The position numbers were made by a program, and so were the translations under genes. A model generated the notes under the pieces. The model searched no databases. It saw only the letters and a list, made by a program, of their open reading frames with translations, and was not told the DNA's origin. This document shows, one piece after another, positions 1 to 11,900 of a stretch of DNA of 64,000 nt. The number at the start of each line of letters is the position of its first letter. Positions within the stretch are counted from its first letter, which is position 1. The stretch comes from Saprospiraceae bacterium (GTDB lineage Bacteria; Bacteroidota; Bacteroidia; Chitinophagales; Saprospiraceae). Location: NCBI GenBank assembly GCA_016710235.1, contig JADJLG010000001.1, positions 2,035,501 through 2,099,500 of the forward strand, read 5' to 3'.

Positions 1-2
1 GC

Positions 3-3000
3 AAATGCATTCAGTTGATCACTACAGAGGACAATACAGCACCAATGATAAGCTGTCCAGCAAACGCTACGATCAGCTGTGAAGCGGATACGAGTGCTGT
101 GGTACGAGGCTTTGCGACGGCTACGGACAATTGCGACCCTGCAGGAGGAATAGAAATTATACACAGGGACAGCATCGTCTCTGGGGCTTGTGCGAATGCG
201 AAATTTATCTACCGGATCTGGACTGCAACTGACAGTTGTGGCAATTCGAGTAGATGCACGCAATTGATCACCACAGAGGACAATACAGCACCAATGATAA
301 CTTGTCCTGCGGATCTGACGATCAGCTGTGATGGGGATACGAGTGCTGCAGTAAGAGGTTTTGCTACAGCTACGGACAATTGCGACCCTGCAGGAGGAAT
401 AGAAATTATACACAGGGACAGCATCGTCGCTGGGGCCTGTGCGAATGAGAAATTTATCTACCGGATCTGGACGGCTACGGACAGCTGTGGCAATGCGAGC
501 AATTGCACGCAATTGATCACCACAGAGGACAATACAGCACCAATGATAAGCTGCCCAGCCAACGTTACGATTAGTTGCGCTGCGGATACGAGTGCTGCAG
601 TAAGAGGTTTTGCGACGGCTACGGACAATTGCGACCCTGCGGGAGGAATAGAGATTATACGCAGGGACAGCATCGTGGCAGGTGCCTGTGCGAATGAGAA
701 ATTTATCTACCGGATCTGGACGGCTACGGACAGCTGTGGCAATGCGAGTAGATGCACGCAATTGATCACCACAGAGGACAATACAGCACCAATGATAACT
801 TGCCCTGCGGATCTGACGATCAGCTGTGATGCGGATACGAGTGCTGCAGTAAGAGGTTTTGCGACGGCTACGGACAATTGCGACCCTGCAGGAGGAATAG
901 AAATTAAACACAGGGACAGCATCGTCTCTGGGGCTTGTGCGAATGCGAAATTTATCTACCGGATCTGGACAGCTACGGACAGCTGTGGCAATGCGAGTAG
1001 GTGTACACAGTTGATCACTACAGAAGACAATACGGCACCAATGATAACTTGCCCTGCGGACCTTACGATCAGCTGTGAAGCGGATACGAGTGCTGCGGTA
1101 CGAGGCTTTGCTACGGCTACGGACAATTGCGACCCTGCAGAAGGAATAGAGATTATACGCAGGGACAGCATCGTGGCAGGTGCCTGTTCGAATGAGAAAT
1201 TTATCTACCGGATCTGGACGGCTACGGACAGCTGTGGCAATGCGAGCAATTGCACGCAATTGATCACCACAGAGGACAATACAGCACCAATGATAAGCTG
1301 CCCAGCCAACGTTACGATTAGTTGCGCTGCGGATACAAGTGCTATTGCCCGTGGCTTTGCGACGGCTACGGACAATTGCGACCCTGCGGGAGGAATAGAG
1401 ATTATACGCAGGGACAGCATCGTGGCAGGTGCCTGTGCGAATGAGAAATTTATCTACCGGATCTGGACTGCAACTGACAGTTGTGGCAATTCGAGTAGAT
1501 GCACGCAATTGATCACCACAGAGGACAATACAGCACCAATGATAACTTGCCCTGCGGATCTGACGATCAGCTGTGATGCGGATACGAGTGCTGCAGTAAG
1601 AGGTTTTGCGACGGCTACGGACAATTGCGACCCTGCAGGAGGAATAGAGATTATACGCAGGGACAGCATCGTGGCAGGTGCCTGTGCGAATGAGAAATTT
1701 ATCTACCGGATCTGGACGGCTACGGACAGCTGTGGCAATGCGAGTAGGTGTACACAGTTGATCACTACAGAAGACAATACGGCACCAATGATAAGCTGTC
1801 CAGCAAACGCTACGATCAGCTGTGAAGCGGATACGAGTGCTACGGTACGAGGCTTTGCGACAGCTACGGACAATTGCGACCCTGCAGGAGGAATAGAGAT
1901 TATACGCAGGGACAGCATCGTGGCAGGTGCCTGTGCGAATGAGAAATTTATCTACCGGATATGGACGGCTACTGACAGCTGTGGCAATGCGAGCAGATGC
2001 ACGCAATTGATCACAACAGAAGACAATACGGCACCAATGATAACTTGCCCTGCCGACCTGACGATCAGCTGTGATGGGGATACGAGTGCTGCAGTAAGAG
2101 GTTTTGCTACGGCTACGGACAATTGCGACCCTGCAGGAGGAATAGAGATTATACGCAGGGACAGCATCGTGGCAGGGGCTTGTGCGAATGAGAAATTTAT
2201 CTACCGGATCTGGACGGCTACGGACAGCTGTGGCAATTCGAGTAGATGCACGCAATTGATCACCACAGAAGACAATACAGCACCAATGATAAGCTGCCCA
2301 GCAAACGCTACGATCAGCTGTGAAGCGGATACGAGTGCTGTGGTACGAGGCTTTGCGACGGCTACGGACAATTGCGACCCTGCAGGAGGAATAGAAATTA
2401 AACACAGGGACAGCATCGTCTCTGGGGCTTGTGCGAATGCGAAATTTATCTACCGGATCTGGACAGCTACGGACAGCTGTGGCAATGCAAGCAGCTGCAC
2501 GCAATTGATCACCACAGAAGACAATACGGCACCAATGATAAGCTGTCCAGCAAACGCTACGATCAGCTGTGAAGCGGATACGAGTGCTGTGGTACGAGGC
2601 TTTGCGACGGCTACGGACAATTGCGACCCTGCAGGAGGAATAGAAATTATACACAGGGACAGCATCGTCTCTGGGGCTTGTGCGAATGAGAAATTTATCT
2701 ACCGGATCTGGACTGCAACTGACAGTTGTGGCAATTCGAGTAGATGCACGCAATTGATCACCACAGAGGACAATACAGCACCAATGATAACTTGTCCTGC
2801 GGATCTGACGATCAGCTGTGAAGCGGATACGAGTGCTGCGGTACGAGGCTTTGCGACAGCTACGGACAATTGCGACCCTGCAGGAGGAATAGAGATTATA
2901 CGCAGGGACAGCATCGTGGCAGGCGCCTGTGCGAATGAGAAATTTATCTACCGGATCTGGACGGCTACGGACAGCTGTGGCAATTCGAGTAGATGCATTC

Positions 3001-5978
3001 AGTTGATCACCACAGAGGACAATACAGCACCAATGATAACTTGCCCTGCGGATCTGACGATCAGCTGTGAAGCGGATACGAGTGCTGCAGTAAGAGGTTT
3101 CGCGACTGCTACGGACAATTGCGACCCTGCAGGAGGAATAGAGATTATACGCAGGGACAGCATCGTGGCAGGCGCCTGTTCGAATGAGAAATTTATCTAC
3201 CGGATATGGACGGCTACGGACAGCTGTGGCAATGCGAGTAGGTGTACACAGTTGATCACTACAGAAGACAATACGGCACCAATGATAACTTGCCCTGCGG
3301 ACCTTACGATCAGCTGTGAAGCGGATACGAGTGCTGCGGTACGAGGCTTTGCTACGGCTACGGACAATTGCGACCCTGCAGGAGGAATAGAGATTATACG
3401 CAGGGACAGCATCGTGGCAGGCGCCTGTTCGAATGAGAAATTTATCTACCGCATCTGGACAGCTACGGACAGCTGTGGCAATTCGAGTAGATGCACGCAA
3501 TTGATCACCACAGAGGACAATACAGCACCAATGATAACTTGTCCTGCGGATCTGACGATCAGCTGTGATGGGGATACGAGTGCTGCAGTAAGAGGTTTTG
3601 CTACAGCTACGGACAATTGCGACCCTGCAGGAGGAATAGAGATTATACGCAGGGACAGCATCGTGGCAGGCGCCTGTGCGAATGAGAAATTTATCTACCG
3701 GATCTGGACGGCTACGGACAGCTGTGGCAATTCGAGTAGATGCATTCAGTTGATCACCACAGAGGACAATACAGCACCAATGATAACTTGCCCTGCGGAT
3801 CTGACGATCAGCTGTGAAGCGGATACGAGTGCTGCAGTAAGAGGCTTTGCGACGGCTACGGACAATTGCGACCCTGCGGGAGGAATAGAAATTATACACA
3901 GGGACAGCATCGTCTCCGGTACCTGTGCGAATGAGAAATTTATCTACCGGATTTGGACTGCAACTGACAGTTGTGGCAATTCGAGTAGATGCACGCAATT
4001 GATCACCACAGAGGACAATACAGCACCAATGATAACTTGCCCTGCCGACCCGACGATCAGCTGTGATGCGGATACGAGTGCTGCAGTAAGAGGTTTCGCG
4101 ACTGCTACGGACAATTGCGACCCTGCAGGAGGAATAGAGATTATACGCAGGGACAGCATCGTGGCAGGTGCCTGTGCGAATGAGAAATTTATCTACCGGA
4201 TCTGGACGGCTACTGACAGTTGTGGCAATTCGAGTAGATGCACGCAATTGATCACCACAGAGGACAATACAGCACCAATGATAACTTGCCCTGCCGACCC
4301 GACGATCAGCTGTGATGCGGATACGAGTGCTGCAGTAAGAGGTTTCGCTACAGCTACGGACAATTGCGACCCTGCAGGAGGAATAGAAATTATACACAGG
4401 GACAGCATCGTCGCTGGGGCCTGTGCGAATGAGAAATTTATCTACCGGATCTGGACGGCTACGGACAGCTGTGGCAATGCGAGCAATTGCACGCAATTGA
4501 TCACCACAGAAGACAATACGGCACCAATGATAACATGCCCTGCGGACCTGACGATCAGCTGTGAAGCGGATACGAGTGCTGCGGTACGAGGCTTTGCGAC
4601 GGCTACGGACAATTGCGACCCTGCAGGAGGAATAGAGATTATACGCAGGGACAGCATCGTGGCAGGCGCCTGTTCGAATGAGAAATTTATCTACCGGATC
4701 TGGACGGCTACGGACAGTTGTGGCAATGCAAGCAAATGCATTCAGTTGATCACCACAGAGGACAATACATTACCAATAATAACTTGCCCTGCCGACCTTA
4801 CGATCAGCTGTGAAGCGGATACGAGTGCTACGGTAAGAGGCTTTGCGACAGCTACGGACAATTGCGACCCTGCAGGAGGAATAGAGATTATACGCAGGGA
4901 CAGCATCGTGGCAGGTGCCTGTTCGAATGAGAAATTTATCTACCGGATCTGGACAGCTACGGACAGCTGTGGCAATTCGAGTAGATGCACGCAATTGATC
5001 ACCACAGAAGACAATACGGCACCAATGATAACTTGCCCTGCGGACCTGACGATCAGCTGTGATGGGGATACGAGTGCTGCGGTACGAGGTTTTGCTACGG
5101 CTATTGACAATTGCGACCCGGTGGGAGGAATAGAGATTATACGCAGGGACAGCATCGTCTCTGGGGCTTGTGCGAATGAGAAATTTATCTACCGGATCTG
5201 GACTGCAACTGACAGTTGTGGCAATTCGAGTAGATGCACGCAATTGATCACCACAGAGGACAATACAGCACCAATGATAACATGCCCTGCTGATCTGACG
5301 ATCAGCTGTGATGCGGATACGAGTGCTGCAGTAAGAGGTTTTGCGACGGCTACGGACAATTGCGACCCTGCAGGAGGAATAGAAATTAAACACAGGGACA
5401 GCATCGTCTCTGGGGCTTGTGCGAATGCGAAATTTATCTACCGGATCTGGACAGCTACGGACAGCTGTGGCAATTCGAGTAGATGCACGCAATTGATCAC
5501 CACAGAAGACAATACGGCACCAATGATAAGCTGTCCAGCAAACGCTACGATCAGCTGTGAAGCGGATACGAGTGCTGTGGTACGAGGCTTTGCGACGGCT
5601 ACGGACGATTGCGACCCTGCAGGAGGAATAGAAATTATACACAGGGACAGCATCGTCTCTGGGGCTTGTGCGAATGCGAAATTTATCTACCGGATCTGGA
5701 CTGCAACTGACAGTTGTGGCAATTCGAGTAGATGCACGCAATTGATCACCACAGAGGACAATACAGCACCAATGATAACTTGCCCTGCGGACCTTACGAT
5801 CAGCTGTGAAGCGGATACGAGTGCTGCGGTACGAGGCTTTGCTACGGCTACGGACAATTGCGACCCTGCAGGAGGAATAGAGATTATACGCAGGGACAGC
5901 ATCGTGGCAGGCGCCTGTTCGAATGAGAAATTTATCTACCGCATCTGGACAGCTACGGACAGCTGGCAATTCGAGTAG
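3..5978 (+). CDS. Giant HYR-repeat surface protein, upstream fragment (5' partial, frameshifted 3' end)
   Basis: The frame is already open at the left edge, so the true start and signal peptide lie outside the window. The product is a string of 83-residue HYR-type (hyalin repeat, Ig-like) modules. Each has a NTAPMITCPA strand, a TATDNCDPAGG turn and an IYRIWTATDSCGN strand, with several Cys per module that probably form disulfides outside the cell. The frame ends early because the unit at 5760-6006 has lost two bases: the usual GACAGCTGTGGCAAT reads GACAGCTGGCAAT near 5960-5966. The same repeat continues in another frame to 13365, so this is the first part of one gene rather than a separate protein. 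Its role is probably adhesion or a cell-surface stalk. That is inference from repeat architecture; no catalytic domain is visible. Confidence 0.85.
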   Translation, partial: KCIQLITTEDNTAPMISCPANATISCEADTSAVVRGFATATDNCDPAGGIEIIHRDSIVSGACANAKFIYRIWTATDSCGNSSRCTQLITTEDNTAPMITCPADLTISCDGDTSAAVRGFATATDNCDPAGGIEIIHRDSIVAGACANEKFIYRIWTATDSCGNASNCTQLITTEDNTAPMISCPANVTISCAADTSAAVRGFATATDNCDPAGGIEIIRRDSIVAGACANEKFIYRIWTATDSCGNASRCTQLITTEDNTAPMITCPADLTISCDADTSAAVRGFATATDNCDPAGGIEIKHRDSIVSGACANAKFIYRIWTATDSCGNASRCTQLITTEDNTAPMITCPADLTISCEADTSAAVRGFATATDNCDPAEGIEIIRRDSIVAGACSNEKFIYRIWTATDSCGNASNCTQLITTEDNTAPMISCPANVTISCAADTSAIARGFATATDNCDPAGGIEIIRRDSIVAGACANEKFIYRIWTATDSCGNSSRCTQLITTEDNTAPMITCPADLTISCDADTSAAVRGFATATDNCDPAGGIEIIRRDSIVAGACANEKFIYRIWTATDSCGNASRCTQLITTEDNTAPMISCPANATISCEADTSATVRGFATATDNCDPAGGIEIIRRDSIVAGACANEKFIYRIWTATDSCGNASRCTQLITTEDNTAPMITCPADLTISCDGDTSAAVRGFATATDNCDPAGGIEIIRRDSIVAGACANEKFIYRIWTATDSCGNSSRCTQLITTEDNTAPMISCPANATISCEADTSAVVRGFATATDNCDPAGGIEIKHRDSIVSGACANAKFIYRIWTATDSCGNASSCTQLITTEDNTAPMISCPANATISCEADTSAVVRGFATATDNCDPAGGIEIIHRDSIVSGACANEKFIYRIWTATDSCGNSSRCTQLITTEDNTAPMITCPADLTISCEADTSAAVRGFATATDNCDPAGGIEIIRRDSIVAGACANEKFIYRIWTATDSCGNSSRCIQLITTEDNTAPMITCPADLTISCEADTSAAVRGFATATDNCDPAGGIEIIRRDSIVAGACSNEKFIYRIWTATDSCGNASRCTQLITTEDNTAPMITCPADLTISCEADTSAAVRGFATATDNCDPAGGIEIIRRDSIVAGACSNEKFIYRIWTATDSCGNSSRCTQLITTEDNTAPMITCPADLTISCDGDTSAAVRGFATATDNCDPAGGIEIIRRDSIVAGACANEKFIYRIWTATDSCGNSSRCIQLITTEDNTAPMITCPADLTISCEADTSAAVRGFATATDNCDPAGGIEIIHRDSIVSGTCANEKFIYRIWTATDSCGNSSRCTQLITTEDNTAPMITCPADPTISCDADTSAAVRGFATATDNCDPAGGIEIIRRDSIVAGACANEKFIYRIWTATDSCGNSSRCTQLITTEDNTAPMITCPADPTISCDADTSAAVRGFATATDNCDPAGGIEIIHRDSIVAGACANEKFIYRIWTATDSCGNASNCTQLITTEDNTAPMITCPADLTISCEADTSAAVRGFATATDNCDPAGGIEIIRRDSIVAGACSNEKFIYRIWTATDSCGNASKCIQLITTEDNTLPIITCPADLTISCEADTSATVRGFATATDNCDPAGGIEIIRRDSIVAGACSNEKFIYRIWTATDSCGNSSRCTQLITTEDNTAPMITCPADLTISCDGDTSAAVRGFATAIDNCDPVGGIEIIRRDSIVSGACANEKFIYRIWTATDSCGNSSRCTQLITTEDNTAPMITCPADLTISCDADTSAAVRGFATATDNCDPAGGIEIKHRDSIVSGACANAKFIYRIWTATDSCGNSSRCTQLITTEDNTAPMISCPANATISCEADTSAVVRGFATATDDCDPAGGIEIIHRDSIVSGACANAKFIYRIWTATDSCGNSSRCTQLITTEDNTAPMITCPADLTISCEADTSAAVRGFATATDNCDPAGGIEIIRRDSIVAGACSNEKFIYRIWTATDSWQFE

Positions 5979-8900
5979 ATGCACGCAATTGATCACCACA
6001 GAGGACAATACAGCACCAATGATAACTTGTCCTGCGGATCTGACGATCAGCTGTGATGGGGATACGAGTGCTGCAGTAAGAGGTTTTGCTACAGCTACGG
6101 ACAATTGCGACCCTGCAGGAGGAATAGAGATTATACGCAGGGACAGCATCGTGGCAGGCGCTTGTGCGAATGAGAAATTTATCTACCGGATTTGGACTGC
6201 AACTGACAGTTGTGGCAATTCGAGTAGATGCACGCAATTGATCACCACAGAGGACAATACAGCACCAATGATAACTTGCCCTGCCGACCCGACGATCAGC
6301 TGTGATGCGGATACGAGTGCTGCAGTAAGAGGTTTTGCGACGGCTACGGACAATTGCGACCCTGCAGGAGGAATAGAGATTATACGCAGGGACAGCATCG
6401 TGGCAGGCGCCTGTTCGAATGAGAAATTTATCTACCGGATATGGACGGCTACGGACAGCTGTGGCAATGCGAGTAGGTGTACACAGTTGATCACTACAGA
6501 AGACAATACGGCACCAATGATAACTTGCCCTGCGGACCTTACGATCAGCTGTGAAGCGGATACGAGTGCTGCGGTACGAGGCTTTGCTACGGCTACGGAC
6601 AATTGCGACCCTGCAGGAGGAATAGAGATTATACGCAGGGACAGCATCGTGGCAGGCGCCTGTTCGAATGAGAAATTTATCTACCGCATCTGGACAGCTA
6701 CGGACAGCTGTGGCAATTCGAGTAGATGCACGCAATTGATCACCACAGAGGACAATACAGCACCAATGATAACTTGTCCTGCGGATCTGACGATCAGCTG
6801 TGATGGGGATACGAGTGCTGCAGTAAGAGGTTTTGCTACAGCTACGGACAATTGCGACCCTGCAGGAGGAATAGAGATTATACGCAGGGACAGCATCGTG
6901 GCAGGCGCTTGTGCGAATGCGAAATTTATCTACCGGATCTGGACTGCAACTGACAGTTGTGGCAATTCGAGTAGATGCACGCAATTGATCACCACAGAGG
7001 ACAATACAGCACCAATGATAACTTGTCCTGCGGATCTGACGATCAGCTGTGATGGGGATACGAGTGCTGCAGTAAGAGGTTTTGCTACAGCTACGGACAA
7101 TTGCGACCCTGCAGGAGGAATAGAAATTAAACACAGGGACAGCATCGTCTCTGGTGCCTGTGCGAATGAGAAATTTATCTACCGGATATGGACGGCTACG
7201 GACAGCTGTGGCAATGCGAGTAGGTGTACACAGTTGATCACTACAGAAGACAATACGGCACCAATGATAACTTGCCCTGCGGACCTTACGATCAGCTGTG
7301 AAGCGGATACGAGTGCTGCGGTACGAGGCTTTGCTACGGCTACGGACAATTGCGACCCTGCAGGAGGAATAGAGATTATACGCAGGGACAGCATCGTCTC
7401 TGGGGCTTGTGCGAATGAGAAATTTATCTACCGGATCTGGACAGCTACGGACAGCTGTGGCAATTCGAGTAGATGCACGCAATTGATCACCACAGAGGAC
7501 AATACAGCACCAATGATAACTTGTCCTGCGGATCTGACGATCAGCTGTGATGGGGATACGAGTGCTGCAGTAAGAGGTTTTGCTACAGCTACGGACAATT
7601 GCGACCCTGCAGGAGGAATAGAGATTATACGCAGGGACAGCATCGTGGCAGGCGCTTGTGCGAATGAGAAATTTATCTACCGGATTTGGACTGCAACTGA
7701 CAGTTGTGGCAATTCGAGTAGATGCACGCAATTGATCACTACAGAAGACAATACGGCACCAATGATAACTTGCCCTGCCGACCTTACGATCAGCTGTGAA
7801 GCGGATACGAGTGCTACGGTAAGAGGCTTTGCGACAGCTACGGACAATTGCGACCCTGCAGGAGGAATAGAGATTATACGCAGGGACAGCATCGTGGCAG
7901 GTGCCTGTGCGAATGAGAAATTTATCTACCGGATCTGGACGGCTACGGACAGCTGTGGCAATGCGAGTAGGTGTACACAGTTGATCACTACAGAAGACAA
8001 TACGGCACCAATGATAAGCTGTCCAGCAAACGCTACGATCAGCTGTGAAGCGGATACGAGTGCTACGGTAAGAGGCTTTGCGACTGCTACGGACAATTGC
8101 GACCCTGCAGGAGGAATAGAGATTATACGCAGGGACAGCATCGTGGCAGGTGCCTGTGCGAATGAGAAATTTATCTACCGGATCTGGACGGCTACGGACA
8201 GTTGTGGCAATTCGAGTAGATGCACGCAATTGATCACCACAGAGGACAATACAGCACCAATGATAACTTGTCCTGCGGATCTGACGATCAGCTGTGATGC
8301 GGATACGAGTGCTGCAGTAAGAGGTTTTGCTACAGCTACAGACAATTGCGACCCTGCAGGAGGAATAGAGATTATACGCAGGGACAGCATCGTGGCAGGC
8401 GCTTGTGCGAATGAGAAATTTATCTACCGGATCTGGACAGCTACGGACAGCTGTGGCAATTCGAGTAGATGCACGCAATTGATCACCACAGAGGACAATA
8501 CAGCACCAATGATAACATGCCCTGCTGACCTGACGATCAGCTGTGAAGCGGATGCGAGTGCTGCTGTACGAGGCTTTGCGACGGCTACGGACAATTGCGA
8601 CCCTGCAGGAGGAATAGAGATTATACACAGGGACAGCATCGTCGCAGGGGCTTGTGCGAATGAGAAATTTATCTACCGGATCTGGACAGCTACGGACAGC
8701 TGTGGCAATTCGAGTAGATGCACGCAATTGATCACCACAGAGGACAATACAGCACCAATGATAACATGCCCTGCTGACCTGACGATCAGCTGTGAAGCGG
8801 ATACGAGTGCTGCAGTAAGAGGCTTTGCGACGGCTACGGACAATTGCGACCCTGCGGGAGGAATAGAAATTATACACAGGGACAGCATCGTCTCCGGTAC

Positions 8901-8994
8901 CTGTGCGAATGAGAAATTTATCTACCGGATCTGGACGGCTACGGACAGTTGTGGTAATGCGAGCAATTGCACGCAGTTGATCACCACTATTGAT
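33..8994 (+). repeat. Tandem array of 36 HYR-encoding units of 249 bp
   Basis: Units start with the codon for N of NTAP at 33 and recur every 249 bp to 5760. The unit at 5760 is 247 bp, and twelve more run from 6007 to 8994. The units are very similar in DNA. They differ mostly at a small set of positions that take two or three states, such as SCEAD/SCDGD/SCDAD/SCAAD, EIIRR/EIIHR/EIKHR, VAGAC/VSGAC and NASRC/NSSRC/NASNC. The combinations are shuffled from unit to unit. Multi-unit blocks also recur: the run 3197-3661 reappears at 6432-6896, thirteen units away. This pattern fits unequal crossing-over and gene conversion. Such arrays are hard to assemble, so the unit count may be unreliable. 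Confidence 0.95.
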
Positions 8995-11900
8995 ACGATT
9001 GCACCAATTGTCGAATGTAGAGATACAAACTTCGTTTATTCAGGCGATCATTATGTAATTGTTTATCCAGATTTATTTATTAAAAATCTAAGTGATAATT
9101 GTTCAGACCATTTTATTAAGAGCATTGACCATGACACGATATTCTGTAATAGAGGTTTATATCTTGATACAATTCAGGTATTTGTCGAAGATGAATGTGG
9201 TAATATTGGCACATGTTCTTCTATCGTTGAATTAATTGACATTACTCCACCTTCTATCACATGTCCACCTGATTTAACTATATCTCTGAACTCATGCGAA
9301 TGTTTTGCCGATCTAACTGAAGATGGAATGGTAACGATAGCGGATCTGATAAACTTTACCGACAATTGTGATACAGCATTAACGTATATTCAACTGATGC
9401 CTACACAGTTTGGGATAGATTCAATTCCAGTTGGAGTCCATGAATTTACATTTGCTGGAATTGATGATTTTGGAAATGCAGATACGTGTAGTTTCCTGGT
9501 AACTGTATTAGGTTCACAAGGAGAGGAAATAATCTGTAATTCAAATATACATTTTTCACTTGATGAAAACTGCCAAGGTATTGTATATCCATCATTGACT
9601 GTCTTGAATAAAAACTGTAGCGATGATGCTTATACTGTTTTGTTGTTTGATGAACATAATATACCTATACCGAATCAAATTCTGACGAGGGAGTATATCG
9701 GTACTAAGATAACAGCAAAAACGTACTATAGATGTTCTCCTAATTATTGTTGGACAACTGTTTTGGTGGAAGATAAATTAGCACCTAAATTGGTGTGTCG
9801 TATAGATTCTTTGTATTGTTTTGAAGATAGCTTGATAATGCCGGATGTGATTGAAGCTTGTGGTGTTGCAAAAATAAATGTGATTGATGTGATTTATGAA
9901 TCTATCATGTGTGATGAGAATGTGTTAGGTAAGAAAAAAGTTAAATATCAAGCTGTGGATTCTTATGGAAATAAAAGTGAAATATGTGAATCCGAAATTT
10001 ATTTTAAAAGAATTCCATTTGATTCCATTGGAGCACCAGACTTTCAGAGTTTAACATGTTCCCAAAAGTATAAGAAGGATGCACAGGGAAATCCAGATCC
10101 ATCAGTAACAGGGTATCCAAAATTTGGAGAATTCTTGCTCAAACCAGGAATGAGTTTAACTTGCAATATTTTTGTCAATTATACAGATCTCGATTTAATT
10201 ACTTCAGATTGTAAAAAGAAAATCTGGAGATTGTGGAATATCAGAGAGTGGAATTGTGGAAAAGAAATTACTAAAACCTTAAATCAGTTTATTGAGATCA
10301 TTGATAATGAAGCACCCGTTTTTACTAGCTCTCTCTCGGCTTTATTTGATTTGGAGACTGCGAATAATTGCGAAGCTATATTCTATTTACCTAAATTGGA
10401 TGTAGTAGATAATTGTTCTCAGATTTCTCAAATTTGTTATTCAATTAATGGTTTTACAGATATTTACCATGAAGGAAAACAAGTTCGAATTCCATTAGGT
10501 AATCAAATATTGGCTTATATAGTTTCGGACGCATGTGGTAACCAAAGTACTTTTACTTCACAGATTAGGGTTATCGACAAAACTGCTCCTACTGTAGTTT
10601 GTGATGCGAATACTGTGGTGAGTTTAAATACAGATGGTGAGGCTTGGCTAAATGCAAATTCTATTGCTTCGGACTCATATGACAATTGTTCAACGATTAC
10701 AATCCGAGGAAGAAGAATGGAGAATTCTCCTTGTTTGGTTGATTCTATGCAATGGTTGGATAAAATTTATTTTTGTTGTGAAGATATTGGTAAAACAATT
10801 ATGGTTGCCATCAGAGTAACTGATCAAAGTGGAAACCAAAATATCTGTATGGTGAATGTAGAAGTCCAAAGTAAAGCACAGTTTGCAGTGGTGTGTTTAC
10901 CAGACGTAATTGTAGATTGTTCCGCCCATCAATTCAAAAATGAATTGAGTGTTTACGGAAAATTTGTGCAAAAGGATACGGACCGTAAATTTATTGAAAT
11001 CGATAGCTCACTACATCCCATATTTATTGGGCAAGCAATAGATGGATTAGTTAGTCACTCATGCAGTATAATTATTGATGAGCATGTTGATAGCAGTGGC
11101 TTGAATTCTTGTGGAATAGGTGTAATGAGGAGAGTGTTTTATTTTAACATGGCTAATCAAATCATAGATAGTTGTATTCAGTACATCACCTTCAGGTCAT
11201 TAGATGCCTTAGAGGAATCTGAAATCGTGTGGCCACTAGATTTGGATACTACCGATGTGTGTAACCCACTTTTATTGCGGCCAGAAGTGCTAAAATCAAA
11301 GAATTACAGTTATCCGTATGTGAAAATAAATAGTTGTCGAAACATTTTGTTTTCTTATTCCGATGAAATATTTGGCGCTTCAGCTTCCTGTTATAAAATC
11401 CAACGAAATTGGTCTGCAATAGATTGGTGCAGCCAATTGCCAAATCGTTTACCGCATATTATTACATATCATCAAATTGTAAATGTGTCGAGTACGGATA
11501 TTCCTCGCTTTGAGGGAACCTGCGAGGATATAGATTTGTGTAACCCTAATTTGGATTGTTCTCCAATGAAATGGAAAGCTAGTCATAGAGCAGTTACTCA
11601 TTGCGGCTTTGATTCTTTGTTAAATTGGACGATTCGTTGTGATTTATTCAATGATAATGTTACAGATATCATCAAGTTTTCGTTGGATTCGGTATTTGAT
11701 TTGCCAATGGGAACTCACTGGATCCATGTAACTGTTAGCAATGGTTGTGGTTTAGAGAACAGTTGTTCTTATTTTGTGAAGGTCAAATCTTGTAAATTAC
11801 CGACTGTTTATTGTCGTACGGGTATAATAGTGAATTTGGAAGCCGTCGATAAAAATAAAGATGGAATTCCAGATGATGAGGAGGTAGTTGTTTGGGCTAA

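Noticed and set aside
209..5902. A series of identical-length 71-residue minus-strand reading frames spaced 249 bp apart
   Set aside because: They are shadows of the plus-strand HYR units. They recur only because the unit repeats and show no independent start signals or family features.
5953..8877. A 974-residue minus-strand reading frame, with a 459-residue one at 4770-6149
   Set aside because: A stop-free antisense frame repeats with the array unit, so its length reflects the repeat count. The plus strand carries the recognisable HYR modules.
33..8994. CRISPR-like regular repetition
   Set aside because: The 249-bp units are contiguous and coding, with no short repeats separated by unique spacers, and no cas genes are present.
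33..8994. Diversity-generating retroelement target
   Set aside because: Variable sites are not concentrated at adenines of a template copy, and no reverse transcriptase or template repeat is visible in the window.
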